Assembly: GCA_026874595.1 (NCBI GenBank)
Contig: CM049321.1
Location: forward strand, 15,945,979 to 16,009,978
DNA: 64,000 nucleotides
Direction: 5' to 3'
Origin: Sipunculus nudus
Lineage: Eukaryota; Annelida; Sipuncula; Golfingiida; Sipunculidae
Shown here: one piece after another, positions 22,100-33,379 of the stretch
How positions within the stretch are numbered: position 1 is the stretch's first letter
Layout of the letters: each line of letters begins with the position of its first letter
The notes under the pieces: model-generated
The model's input: the letters and a program-made list of their open reading frames with translations, nothing else
Told to the model about the DNA's origin: nothing
The model's database searches: none
Translations under genes and position numbers: made by a program

Positions 22100-23228
22100 T
22101 TCTTATTCCTAGCTGAATGCAGGTTTCCTTCCAGCCCCATGGGCAGTACAGATAAAACATATTTGGAAATACATTTTACAAGTGCATACCACTGATTCAC
22201 TCATGTGCAGAACTTATTATTTCCCGTCTGCAAGAGCATAGCATATTGGCGGGCTTATGTGCCGCACTGGGCTCAGTGACACAAAATAAATGTCTCAGCA
22301 GAAAAGCAGTGCGCGTGTGCTACTTTCATTCGACAACAATTTGTGTCGTAAAAATATTATTCTCAACAGAATCAATCCAATCAAGCCAATGCTCATTTGG
22401 TTGCCCATGACTTCAGGTGCAGTTTCCCATCACTAATTTCTTTCTCATTTTTTTAAATGTTGCATGACATTTAGAAAAATATTAATATTTCAGAACCATA
22501 TATTCACGATATTTCATATGTTTGCCGCAGTTTCATAAAATATGATACTTCACAACATATTTTCCAACACAAACAGGAAATTACCAGAACAGATGTTTAC
22601 TTTACGTAAATCATGCAGATGTCTGACCTCATTAAGCATGACTAACAAGCCATGTTACATTACCAAGAATTCTTTGCGATAGGTATCCTGTGGTATTACG
22701 TTCCTGTTCCTCTCGCAAGACTTCATCTAGGTATAAAATGAATTTATCGGGGATTATATATTCCGGAATGCATGGCAATATTTCTTCAATTATTTTTATC
22801 ATACATATATCTCCAGACCACACACAAAAATAAATTGCTCGATTGGGGCCAAACGACACGGAGCGAGCGGGCGATATTTTTTTTATTTCTTTTCTTTTAA
22901 GGATTTCCAGGATAAAATAAGTCGTATTTTGCAAGCAAAATACAAAATGTGTTTCAATTGTAAAATGTTGCATACGTTAACAATTTTTAGAATTAGTTAC
23001 CATCATATCTTATAGACATTTTTAAGGATCGAGACCTTTCAGAGAATTTCTTAACAGCAATAAAGAGAACCTCTCACGGGCAACACGCTGATTTGCGCAA
23101 AAAATATTAGCATAAAACGATTTAATATTTTTTATTTCTAGCATTATCTCTTGATTGATTCAACCAGAGCTGTCAGCGATTTGAAACCCACAAATCACTA
23201 TAATCACCGTGTGGTAAATATGATATAC
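22100..23228. other. Unique AT-rich stretch
   Basis: No feature confirmed. The 113-codon minus frame at 22632-22973 has mixed charge and an acidic segment near residues 60-95. It lacks a recognisable domain or splice boundary, so it is only a weak candidate for a pseudo-exon. Confidence 0.4.
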
Positions 23229-23471
23229 TTAATAATAGATTGATATTATAAAATAATTATGGTATTGCAATGTAAGTAGCATGATGAGACTTAAACTGAC
23301 ATAAATGTGATAGTCGGGCGTGGTCCAAAGAGCATTGTTGCGCTCTAGTATGCCGAAACACGTTCTTTGCTTCCACACGCTTTGCGCAGACAGATTCTGG
23401 CCTAGTAGCTTTTCAAACTCTGACAGGCTGATTTCTGTCAGTTTCTCGAAACCGCTCATGGGGTCTGCCAT
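23229..23471 (-). pseudogene. Short open frame with duplicated start region
   Basis: An 80-codon frame starts at the ATG at 23471 (minus). Its N terminus reads MADPMSGFEKLTEISLSEFE and continues with KLLGQNL. The first 12 codons and about 65 bases upstream recur near 63.4 kb (63386-63490, same strand), where the N terminus is MTAPISGFEK. The balanced residue pattern of the first 50 codons, with an amphipathic Glu/Leu-rich stretch, is unlike the AT-driven frames around it. The pattern loosely recalls the N terminus of Crypton-derived QRICH1/ZMYM2-like proteins, but this is a guess from memory. After about residue 50 the composition degrades, so only the first part may be real. An in-frame upstream ATG at 23537 would add 22 residues. 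Confidence 0.35.
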
Positions 23472-23544
23472 TTGCGTACACACTAGAACCCGGATGTCAC
23501 AGGACGCATGTGAGTAGTTTAGATATATCACTAGCATACTTAAG

Positions 23545-25020
23545 CCCCCTCAACGAAATTGCGTTATTATTTCTGCTTTGAGATTCCTGCTTTTACAAAC
23601 CTTAGCTTTCCAACCGCATATGTAGAATAGGGAAAGCCATGGATTGTTATAGCAATAACAAATTCGTGTATTCTGCAGGGATATAATGCAATTAAGAACC
23701 ATATACGTTAATATGATATATATTTGGCATAAGAGGTACTTAGATATTCATCAGATTGACCATCACGTGACCAGTGAAATTGCATGTAATGGACACTGAT
23801 AATGCCAATAAGTTAGAAGGCTGAAGACTGAATGTTTCACGACTGTTTCTAAATCTCAAGCAGTTAAATCAAATTTCATTTAATTCAAGACAATTAGTTC
23901 AAATTTCAAATTAGAGATTACAACACGGAAATTAAAAGGATTAATATGATTTGCGCGGAAATAGAACTTTGGAATGACAAGGTATTTATGTCATTCTAAA
24001 GCAATTATACTCGCTCAATTCTGGGTCTATGATTGTAGCTTGTTTCTTTTGTGTTCATTTAAACATGATTTCCAGGTGATGTCTAATAATCGGGAGGTAA
24101 TTATTTAGAGGGGGCATTTAAGATCCCTCGCGGCTTAGATAAAGATCTCGATTGTGGCGCTCAGCTTCAATTAGTGTGGAGATGCCATAATCTGATTGCC
24201 ATCGCAAGATATCAATCTGCTCTCGTGGTCATTATGGACACTTTTGGTTTCTGTCAACATGTTTAACATAATAACCTCAAAATGTGAGATTGATTGCTAA
24301 TAAAAAGCTAAACAACTATTGAATCATCTGCAAATCTAAATAGGGCCACATAAAAAGTGCTTTCATACGAAATTTAGATATACATGGTAAAAAATTATTC
24401 CGTTTAATGGTTTAGATACAAAACGATGAAATTTGACTAGCTTTCCTGGTCAATATTATAAATTTGCTTCAGTTTCGTGAAAGACTGCATATGATCAACA
24501 CAAATTAAGTCCATACATTTACCATTCATTTAGGGAATTTTCGACACAGCATAGATCAGCAACACTACCAAGTACCTGGTCTTCATTTGAATAAAGAAAC
24601 TGATCCTCGAAAAATAGGCACGGCGATTAATACTTTTTGTATAGCCTAAATTAAGTTGATTCACGAATCATGAAATTATATATATATATAAACTTTTTTC
24701 ATTTATTTAGTATCCTTCTGAGACACAATTTAAGTGTATTTATAACATGTATGCATAGATTATAACGTACCCACGTAGTGCTTCATGTAATCCATATAAG
24801 AGAAAGCGAAACAGATACACAAAAAAAGAGTGTCGACGCGAACTCGGAAGATCCGGGATTAGATTTCCTGTCGGTGCGAATCCACCTTTTCTATGTATAT
24901 CTTTCCTAACAGGTCTATTTGCCTGATATGACAACCTTTTACGAAGCATAATTCCGTTTGAAACACCAAACTTCGGGCATCGTCCACGACTCCGTCTTAT
25001 TAAGATAAAACGGTTTAAAC
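23545..25020. other. Unique DNA with one candidate regulatory block
   Basis: No gene recognised. About 24090-24235 is a balanced-composition block with GGTAATTATTTAG and several GATC-type motifs. It could be regulatory, on composition alone. The 69-codon minus frame at 24740-24949 is unsupported. Confidence 0.4.
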
Positions 25021-25021
25021 C

Positions 25022-25055
<34 letters not shown>
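25022..25055 (+). repeat. GA microsatellite
   Basis: A run of GA dinucleotides with a purine-rich continuation to about 25062. Confidence 0.95.
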
Positions 25056-25062
25056 GAGGGGG

Positions 25063-25925
25063 CAATTATTCAAAAGGAGAGTGAGGGGAGTGATCAAGAT
25101 TAATAACAGTTATTATACGGGGTTACCCAAAAACTCCTTCTGCCCTGTCAAACTGTTAATCTAGCTCGACACGTGTTTCTGATCTGGTGTTTGGAAGAGA
25201 TACTGTTTCGGGGCGTCTGTTTACATACATCTCCCCTGGACGTCAACTTTGCTGTTCATTCTTTACATAACTGACGTATTAGACGCCATCTGTCCATCTG
25301 TTGGTCGTGTACGTAGTAACATATAGATATATACTTAAACACCTCACTGCCAGAACCGAGTTTTCCCCCATAAAACCAGATTTTTCTGTAATCTAATCCT
25401 TCAACCTGTGTAGTTATATTCTAATTGCAATTTGTATTCGTTAACACATTTTAAAACCTCCGAAGATATAAAGAATAAAAGCAAATTTCATATTTGAAAT
25501 TTCATATTTCGGAAATCCTCATGAACGCAAGATTTTAACCAAGGATATTATTCTGCCAATTCCAAAATCCTAATGTAATAACTATAACTATAGCTGAGAA
25601 ATATGTTGCATCATATCATCTCTAAATAATGTAGTTGTTGCTGTAGTTAATCTTTATATATTGACCAATGATAATTACCATATAATACTCATACACTAAC
25701 TTCTACTAACAATAATGAATAAAAATACTAAGTACTATTACTCATACCTCTTATGCAAACACCACTAATATAACAACAACAAAAGCAACAATAACAACTT
25801 CAATAATAACAAAAATTATTATTTTAATTATAAAATAATAATATTAACTATAAAGTAAATATTTTGAAGAAGGTTTAGAATTTAATAAAGCTAGGAAATA
25901 TTAAATATATCAGTCTGCCGAGTAA
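25063..25925. other. AT-rich unique DNA
   Basis: No gene. The part from about 25560 to 25900 is very AT-rich, with many imperfect ATAATAACAA-type repeats. Confidence 0.45.
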
Positions 25926-25929
25926 TTCT

Positions 25930-26440
25930 GCCAGGTAAGCGCTGGTAACGTTTACAAATAGATTTACAAGCGTCTGTATCGTATACCCCGGCGTCGGCCA
26001 GGTATCTATTTGTTTTATAACATGAATATCATGTAACCGCTAACCTTGGACCTGTTGTCGGTAAGCTGAAAACCCAGTGACCACAAACAGTCAGCAGTTT
26101 GGGTAATAAACAATAAAGCGCAGCACATTTGCTGGCTAATTAAGCGTAATACGGGATACAAGCGCGGGTCTGCGAGTTAGTAGCTGGCAAATGGTCCGTG
26201 GCGCTGGATGATGGGTTTTTGCAGCGAGTTATTAGTCGGGGGTAAGCGTAGACTGTGGTTACATAGATCCGCAGCTGTACCTAAATGAGCATTATAGGGT
26301 ACTGGATGTGACGCGGCGCTCTCTGAGTGGCCTGGCTGTTAAGAGGTAGATTCAGCCGTGCTCAGTTTTAAGAGGCAGCATTACAAGCAGCTGTTGCTTG
26401 GAAGCATAACATTGGCGTTAATTACCCTTCGAGTACCTCA
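25930..26440. promoter_or_regulatory. Candidate non-coding regulatory block
   Basis: A 500-bp island of complex, near-balanced sequence in AT-rich surroundings. It has a TAATTA homeodomain core (26138-26143), RUNX-type cores ACCACA (26080-26085) and TGTGGTT (26254-26260), and a CAGCTG E-box near 26272-26277. There is no open frame of note and no repeat relatives in the window. Enhancer function is an inference. Confidence 0.25.
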
Positions 26441-26442
26441 CT

Positions 26443-26567
26443 GCCAGCCTGCGAGGCTCGCTGGTAATACCTGTTCACACCCCTCATACAACACGATTGT
26501 GTTGTATGATTTTACGCGGGGCTCTTGCAAGACCCCAGCAGTCTTGCGATGCTATACCTGATCGGGG
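26443..26567. other. Run of strong hairpins
   Basis: Four inverted repeats follow one another: CCAGC/GCTGG (about 26443-26463), a perfect 11-bp stem TCATACAACAC/GTGTTGTATGA with loop GATT (26484-26509), GGGG with TCTTGCAAGA and CCCC (about 26518-26536), and ATACC/GGTAT (about 26553-26569). They sit in the GC-richest part of the area. A structured RNA or a transposon end are both possible; no known RNA family is recognised. The 67-codon plus frame here is incidental. Confidence 0.4.
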
Positions 26568-26569
26568 TA

Positions 26570-28894
26570 TCAAAATAATAAATAATTTGACATTTTGGAG
26601 TTATATTCCCAAGTAGACACACATACATCATCAGTGTTATGTACGTGTACACTTAATTCATATTACACGTGTATCTAATTTTACGGAAATTAAATTTAAT
26701 GAACAAGTCATGTTAATTTATGTAAAACAGGTTGTAAATAATTATAACTAAATGGTTATAACATACATTAATTAATTCGAAACAAAATAGCTTCAGCATA
26801 TGGTTTTATATTCACCTTTACTGACATATATATACGTCAATATAAAAACAGATAGACCTAAAGGCGGTCAAACCCTCCCACTTATATCGAGCAACTACAG
26901 CACGTCTCTTAAATAATAGCTGTAGTTGTGATCACAAAGTTGTAATCATGTCATATTTTTTAACCATGAGCTCATATTCAACCAGTTATATTTGGTAATT
27001 ATATCGACAGCAGTGAATACGAGTCTTTGAAAAAAAAAACAGCTGGAAAATTAATATGATAATATAATAATATATATTATATAATTAAATAATATTCCGA
27101 GTCGATATTGTTTTTCAATGGTGTCAACATGACAGTACAACTAACGAGGTAGACTTTTTATCACCCAGATGTACATACACTGATTATTCCGGTAAACATT
27201 TGTTTTGTCTGTAAATTGTTATTTATTTGATTGGAACATGTGGGAGGGGATATTAGAAAGTATGTCCCTCCAGGCTGAAAAAGTGAGGGGGAAATGTCCC
27301 TTCTCTGATCTAGCAAATTGAACAAATCTGCTTTAAAAAATGTAATCTTCATTTAAAACTGTAGTAAGAGTGGGTATTGTGAAGGATATCCCAGATGTCT
27401 CAGAGGAAGACCTTAAACCGTTCATATTCATTCATCATAGAATGACTGGTTAATTGGCCGTTTACCTCCCTGAATTTTTTATGTGTACATTCTCTTCGTG
27501 TCCTTTTTAAGATTACATCCTAACGGACGATATTATTAAAATAAAAACTTTTCCAAGTTTATGTTTTACAGCTTTTCACGACTATTGCTGCACAGTTCTG
27601 AAGTTGCATGGATAATAACTAAATAACATCATCATTTTATAATTATCTATTGAATTTTGTTTGCCTTTTTATTATCATTTACGGAGTAATATGATATTGA
27701 TTACATGAATAAAGTATCTATTTGCATATTGCTATGACAAAAAACAAAAGCCCTCAAAACTCCTTATCGTTAATTAAAAATGAAAAACGAATAAGTAAAA
27801 CTTTGATTTGGACCAGTGCAGGATTTAGCAAAAGTAATTCAGCCAAATAGTAAAGAGAACATTAGCACTGAAAGCGCAGTTTTAAAGTATCATTTAATCT
27901 TGTTCTGTGTATTACGAAAAAAAGTTGACCTCGCTGTCCTCATATTCTATATAACTCTGCATGTGCTAAAAGAGTTTTCCTGTACAAAAGTGCCAGGTAC
28001 TTTAAGCGTTAAATGTCAAAAGAAGCTTTTTTTTTAATAAATAATGTACTTTCGAATTGAAAGCCAATGACGTTGACACAAGAATGAAGTAACGTATTGT
28101 TACTTTTAGAAGCCCGCTTGGTTATGCTACCGATTTTTCATATACATTATCTGTTAAGCTTCGGGCATTCTGCGAAGAAATATAGTGTAGCATGCAATTT
28201 GAAGAATACCATGCCCGACTGAAAGGTGATGTCGCAGTTATAGGGAACAAGTGATACATCGAGCAATTCTACTTTCAAATTGATTAGGAAACCTAAAAAG
28301 GAATAAACCAAACATATGCCATTAGAAAAAAATGAAATTTGAGGATTGAAGGCAAGAAAAAATATAAAGCTGGATAAATAATGTAATTCGGCAACAAACT
28401 GTGTTTGCATGATTAGTTTCGTTTGAAATATTAATATTCAGTTCGAGTTCTGTCAAGGAAAGTCACTTAACATAAATAGTTCCGCTGGTTTTTACAGGGC
28501 GCGTTTATATTGTCAAGTCCCACTCAGCGTTTCATTCGTACAACATACGCGTCTTAAAATGCGGAAGGCAACGCTATCTAGTTAATTTTGATGATACCTG
28601 TGATTTTTAAAAATACTTCCAGTTAACAATAGAATAAAATCCTCCACCTGTCAATAAAAGATTCAGAACGAGCGCCAGAATCGGGACACGTATATATATT
28701 GTCAAGTAAACCACCCACGCGTGTACTTTTTCTTTCTGTTAGAATTTCATAAGTCTGTTATAAGAATAATTCAGTATCCTTATCTGACCAAACCCCATGT
28801 TGCTGAGGATATACTCTTGCACTGTATGTATCTTAATTAATATGTCTTTCTGTAACCAATAACTTCACCGCTGTACTATGTTATTAGCCCCCTC
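26570..28894. other. Long unique AT-rich interval
   Basis: About 2.3 kb. No gene or repeat family recognised. A purine/pyrimidine patch at about 27240-27300 (GGGAGGGG, TGTCCCTCC, AGTGAGGGGGAA) looks like a remnant of a C/G-run-bearing repeat. Frames at 27161-27352, 27816-28037 and 28147-28410 are AT-driven. Confidence 0.4.
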
Positions 28895-28960
28895 ACCGTA
28901 GGATGTACCCAGTGGTTAACGCGACATGGCTAACGGTCAATGGTTAAAATCCCGCCAGTT
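28895..28960 (+). repeat. tRNA-like SINE head (weak)
   Basis: TACCCAGTGGTTAACGC (about 28907-28923) resembles an A box, and GGTTAAAATCCC (about 28942-28953) differs from the B-box consensus at about two positions. The spacing is tRNA-like. What follows shows no known body. The 71-codon frame starting at 28926 begins inside this head and is probably not a gene. Confidence 0.4.
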
Positions 28961-30295
28961 TCTCAACGAGCAAACGACCAACGCCGGCAAAAACATACCC
29001 TCCTTGGAGATAGTAAAAATCTCCTTCAATAAAGAGCTGTACAGTTTGATATGGCCTTTAGCTAAAGAACCGAGGGCATATTATTGTAAGTCTCTGGGAG
29101 ACTTATGGTATAACGAACAGAAGGTTTTATCATTAATGTAGATCTGTTTGTAGGTATTACGTATAACTGACTGCAGCTGACTTGCAGGAGTAATAACGTA
29201 GAACCAGACGGTACAGGAATGAAACTCTAATAAAGCAACCTGTGTCACAGAATACTGCTCCTTTTATCATAAAACACTCATACCCCCATTGATACGGTAT
29301 TGTCTCTGGGGGATCGGGTAAGCGGTGTCTGAGACTCATTATTTCATGAAACTTCATGTTGATTAATATTATTTTTATTAAAAAGTAGTTTGCTGTTATA
29401 GGTTGCTCAAAAACGTGTACAATTTAAAAATGTTAAAAGCCTATCCTCTAGCATATCTCACTCACAAAACGCTTAAGATGTGCGATAAATCCATATCAGA
29501 GCGTACCATTGATACAAAAGTTGTATCCCGGGCGAATAAAAAAATGGTCAACAAATGGTGTTGTGTCTTACATGGCCGGCAATGTTTATCTCAATCACAA
29601 CCAAACACGTCATTGCACACGCAACAGTCATCCCGCAATCATGATCTAACCACACACTAAAGCATTTGAAAATGACGAAGTAGCAGTCCAGATTGTCACA
29701 TCCGGTTCCATATTAACGGGTAGGATGCATCGTCTTGACCAATATTTCAGATACATGGTTAACTAGGTTATATAGACAACGTAAGAGGAAATATAATGCA
29801 CGTTATGGGTACAACTTATTCCTGATTTAACTAGAGAGTTGGCCTTTAAGTTTAAAAAATGTAAATATTTTACATAAAAATGAATGTGAATTTCACAAAT
29901 ACATATACCATAAGAAAGAAGCTTACACCATGTTAAAATGTTATATACTTCATAACCTTATATTAATTTTAAATGACCTGATTTCTATTTAGGGGATTTT
30001 GCCACGGACGCAACCTTACCTTTTTTTTTGTTAATCACATGCAGTTTAATTTGAATATGTCTGCATTATATTTAATTTACCGTAAGAACAATTAAGTAGG
30101 CTTTTAATAAAGCATGAATACTAAGGGTATTTTCAATATATCAGAAAACTCAGTATATGTTCTCCCTTGGTGAAAAGTGATAAAATGACAAATATATCTG
30201 AAACTTACCTTCTAACAACCTAAAAGAGTTTTTCTGAAATAAAACAATTGGAAAATCAAAATAATAGCCAAAGCAAGAGTTGCGCAGATTTGTTT
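28961..30295. other. Unique AT-rich stretch
   Basis: No gene or repeat recognised. Frames at 29157-29357 (minus) and 29403-29660 (plus) have no supporting signals. Confidence 0.4.
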
Positions 30296-30299
30296 GAGT

Positions 30300-30600
30300 T
30301 TCCCCAGTTAATCAATTCTTATCTGAATTCAAATCATCCGGACGTTATGAGGTGCAAACATCTCCTTAATATAGAAATGAAAAGCGCACATGTACACAGA
30401 GGAAATTCTTGTCAATTAAGTATGTAATCTAATAACAAATGATGTTTTGCATCAGGAGTCTACTGTGGGATTAAATTAATCGATTCATGTTAGATCAAAG
30501 AGTCCAATTATTGATTATTCCTCACGTTAAGCACGTTTTATTTTGTAGGGAGAAGCGTTTTCAATGTTCTGTCACGCTCCCGGATTCAATTGACATTGTT
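30300..30600. promoter_or_regulatory. Candidate enhancer with TCF and cut/homeodomain sites
   Basis: A unique block with a full TCF/LEF consensus AGATCAAAG (30492-30500), a TTAATCGATT cut/PBX-type site (30476-30485), ATTATTGATTAT (about 30507-30518), GTTAATCAATTC (about 30309-30320) and CACGTTAAGCACG. The density of such sites within 200 bases is high for random AT-rich DNA, but I cannot compute significance. No coding frame. Confidence 0.25.
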
Positions 30601-30883
30601 CATGTCTCATAACATTATTTTAACTGTGACAATTCACACAGTCTTCAAAAGGTTTTCCACTCGCCAGGACTTATTATTTGACTAAATAAATTATTCTAAA
30701 CCCTTTAAACGATAATATATTCCTAAGCAAAAAAAAAAACCCGGTACCATTTCTCTTATCGTGGGAGAATAAGGAAAAGGGATTTCAAACCTAGAAAGTC
30801 TCTGAAACAGAGAAGTACAGGCATTTAATGAAAAAAAAATACAATGAGGTACCACACCGGGTTGCACCAATATAAACTAAATT
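30601..30883. other. Unique stretch
   Basis: No feature recognised. A-rich runs at 30729-30739 and 30830-30839. Confidence 0.4.
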
Positions 30884-31130
30884 GGGGGCCTGGACAGTCG
30901 AGGGATGAAAAGCTCTGCTCTCTCCGCTGGCGACCCGGGTTCGTTCCCCGGCATGGCTACAAGAGACTGGATGGGTTGTAGTTGCTCGTCCAAGGCCGGT
31001 GGTTTTCTCCGGGTTCTCCAGTTTCGTCCACATTTAGACACTACCAAACGCAACTACCTTGGCCAGGGAGAATCAATAGCTTAGTTGTAATAACTGTTTG
31101 TATAATCTATGTGAAATAAGTATGTTTATA
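30884..31130 (+). mobile_element. tRNA-Glu-derived SINE, copy 2
   Basis: It aligns end to end with the copy at 16603-16840: GGCCTGGACAGTCGAGGG head (about 30888-30905), CCCGGGTTCGTTCCCC B-box region (about 30933-30948), GGGTTGTAGTTGCTCGTCC body, CTCCGGGTTCTCCAGTTTC, and tail ACTGTTTGTATAATCTATG. The shared terminal TATGTTTATA suggests the 3' end lies at about 31130. The 80-codon minus frame across it is a shadow. Confidence 0.87.
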
Positions 31131-31246
31131 ATCAAAGTGTTCACAAAATGTCTACAACATTGCAGGGAGACCGAACCCTCCTTTCCTCTATACTGTTAAT
31201 TCGCTCTCTCCCTTAATGACGACCCCCACGCCCACCCCATCCCCTA

Positions 31247-31605
31247 ATTCTAAAATCCTCTCTCCACCCTCGCCATGAATCCTATTTTAAAATGCTCTCT
31301 CCGACAACCGCCCCCTCCCCATTCTAAAATTATCTCTCCGACCGCCGTTCTAAAATCCTCTCTCCGACACCCCCATACCCCATCCCCCGACCCCCATTCT
31401 AAAATCCTCTCTGCGAACCCCCCCCCCAACAACCCCCATTATAAAATTCTCTCGGCCACTCCTGTTCTAAAATCCTCTCTCCATCCGTCCCGCCTCCATT
31501 TTAATATCCTCTCTGCGACTGCCCCCCCCCCCAACGACTGCCATTCTTAAATCCTCTCTTCGAACCCCCCCCCCCCCCCACGCCCCTAAATTCTAAATCC
31601 TCTTG
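31247..31605 (+). repeat. C-rich minisatellite
   Basis: About ten units of a core ATTCTAAAATCCTCTCTCCG separated by variable C runs (2-15 C), with unit length varying from about 27 to 50 bp. The opposite strand is G-rich. The 91-codon Pro/Ser-rich plus frame and the 60-codon Gly-rich minus frame are products of the repeat. Slippage in the C runs explains the length variation. Confidence 0.9.
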
Positions 31606-31750
31606 CAGTCTCTGTAACTGTGTGGTCCATATCTACCTTCTATATCTTGTTTTTTTTTAACTCTAAAATAATAATTTATTTTTATTTTACATTGTACTTA
31701 TAGTTATTATAACTAATCGAGACATTCTACGATAGTCTGTTAAAGCCTAT

Positions 31751-31895
31751 ACTGGTGGAGGAAACGGGAGGACCCTGAGAAAACCACCCCACTTTAGAAG
31801 GGCCATTACAACCGGCTGTTATAGCCACGCCGGGAGCTGAGCCCAGGCCGTCGCGGGGAGGGCAGAGTTATTACACGACCCGACGGCTCATTACC
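31751..31895 (-). mobile_element. SINE with tRNA-Glu family body, variant head
   Basis: On the minus strand the body reads GGTTGTAATGGCCCTTCTAA and GTGGTTTTCTCAGGGTCC and TTTCCTCC (complement of about 31755-31815), matching the body of the other copies. The head (complement of about 31820-31895) differs from the Glu-type head and has a weaker B box. It may be a subfamily or an old copy. The 3' tail is absent. Confidence 0.65.
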
Positions 31896-33027
31896 ACAAT
31901 TTCCTAAACTATTCTTTAATTAAAATTTAGGGGATATTTCTTTAATCTCCGAAGACATTTTTTTTCATTTCATTACTAAAATACATGAAATAACATCAAC
32001 TTAAATCACGTGTCAGATCAATGCCCAAACATACTTAGGTTAATATTGAATAAAACTGAATCTTTTTAAGTGTTTTCGTCATACATAATACGCATGTTAA
32101 CGAATAGGATTATGACGATTAATTTTAGTATTAGTCTGGAGATTTTTTCATCTTTCTACTTTACAATGGGGATGTTCTCAAAACTTCTAAAGCATTATTC
32201 TTAGTTTTTACACAATTTTCTCCTCTGAGTCATGAGTCATACCTTTGAAGACATTTTCTTAGCGTGTTTGTCTGCGGTACAGGACTCTGCAAACTGACAG
32301 ACACTTTTATCACTCATTCACATCAGTTCTGATATTTGGTATAATTGACTTCAGCCGACAAACAGCGGTAACAGACTCCCCACCAGACGGACCCGGAATG
32401 GGAATTATGGGAATTCTAGATAACCAAGCAAGGTCAGTCGGTGCAGAGGGAAAAAAACCGTGTCCCGCACCAAGCCATTCGCTGCTTTGTTCATCAAAAC
32501 TATAGATACCATGGTAGAGGCTAATTTTTCAGGATTTCCATGTTTTCATTCTTAAGCGCGAATTTCATTACTGTACTGTAAAATGCACAAAGTATGTCAC
32601 TTATTTCATTGATTATTTAATACAAGCGCTAGATCTTAACACTTTGTCTATGATCCGTGAGAATGATTAGACTTTTTTTGTCCCAGATACGCAGATAATT
32701 CTATTAATGTTATTAATAATGTGTATCTTTGAATTTCGATTTTAAACATACAGGCGTGGTCGCTACCATACATATTATAAATGACCGATCACCTGGGTAG
32801 ATGAGACATCTTATTCACGAAGTCTCATTCTCGCGATATCTCCGTGTCCGAATATAGCGAATTAAAAAAATCCAAAAAGCGAGTCACCTTTTTGTTATAT
32901 ATTTTACATTACCTGTTGAATAATAAAAGTTACTTTATCCTTTTGAAATCATTATTTACCCATTATTATTATAACATGATTGCACAATTCGTTTTACTAA
33001 TGGATTCTGAGCTTTCGGTAGATTGAA
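31896..33027. other. Unique AT-rich stretch
   Basis: About 1.1 kb with no recognised gene or repeat. The 60-codon plus frame at 32844-33026 is AT-driven. Confidence 0.4.
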
Positions 33028-33176
33028 AGTATGGGAAAAACCCGGAGAAAATAGCCGACCTTGGAAGGGCCACTGCAACCCACTGTCATAGCTACTTAGG
33101 GAATCGAACCAAGGTTGCCAGCGGAGAGAGCGGAAAGTGTTACCACTCAACTGTCCAAGCCCCCTTGGATATACCT
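33028..33176 (-). mobile_element. tRNA-Glu-derived SINE, copy 4, inverted and 3' truncated
   Basis: On the minus strand: GGGGGCTTGGACAGTTGAG head start (complement of about 33148-33166), CGCTCTCTCCGCTGGCAACC, B box GGTTCGATTCCC (complement of about 33102-33113), then TGGGTTGCAGTGGCCCTTCC and TTTTCTCCGGGTTTTTCCC. The B box is the best preserved of all copies. The element stops after the body, at about 33028. Confidence 0.82.
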
Positions 33177-33316
33177 GGAAAAAGGACAGTTTAATCATGT
33201 GATGTCCGTGTCATCCTCTTTACCAATTTATTCAATTTAATGCAGGATTGCTTCAGAGAAAGTTTGTATATTTAAAGTGTATTTTTATTTCTTATAATAA
33301 AATACTTGAATTGACA

Positions 33317-33321
<5 letters not shown>
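33177..33321. other. Short unique stretch
   Basis: No feature recognised. Confidence 0.4.

Positions 33322-33376
<55 letters not shown>
33322..33376. repeat. AT microsatellite
   Basis: About 27 AT dinucleotides without interruption. Confidence 0.97.

Positions 33377-33379
<3 letters not shown>

Noticed and set aside
22632-22973. 113-codon minus-strand frame as an exon
   Set aside because: Composition is intermediate but no motif, donor or acceptor could be fixed. Kept only as a weak candidate.
24150-24175. Possible third copy of the GGCGCTCAGCT block
   Set aside because: Only about 11 bases match 19040 and 35263, and the flanks do not align.
24820-24892. Possible tRNA from GGTGCGAATCC near 24876
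   Set aside because: No A box at the correct distance and no acceptor stem could be drawn.
28926-29141. 71-codon plus-strand frame
   Set aside because: The start codon falls inside a tRNA-like SINE head and there is no further support.
31250-31550. Pro/Ser-rich and Gly-rich frames
   Set aside because: Direct translations of the C-rich minisatellite on the two strands.
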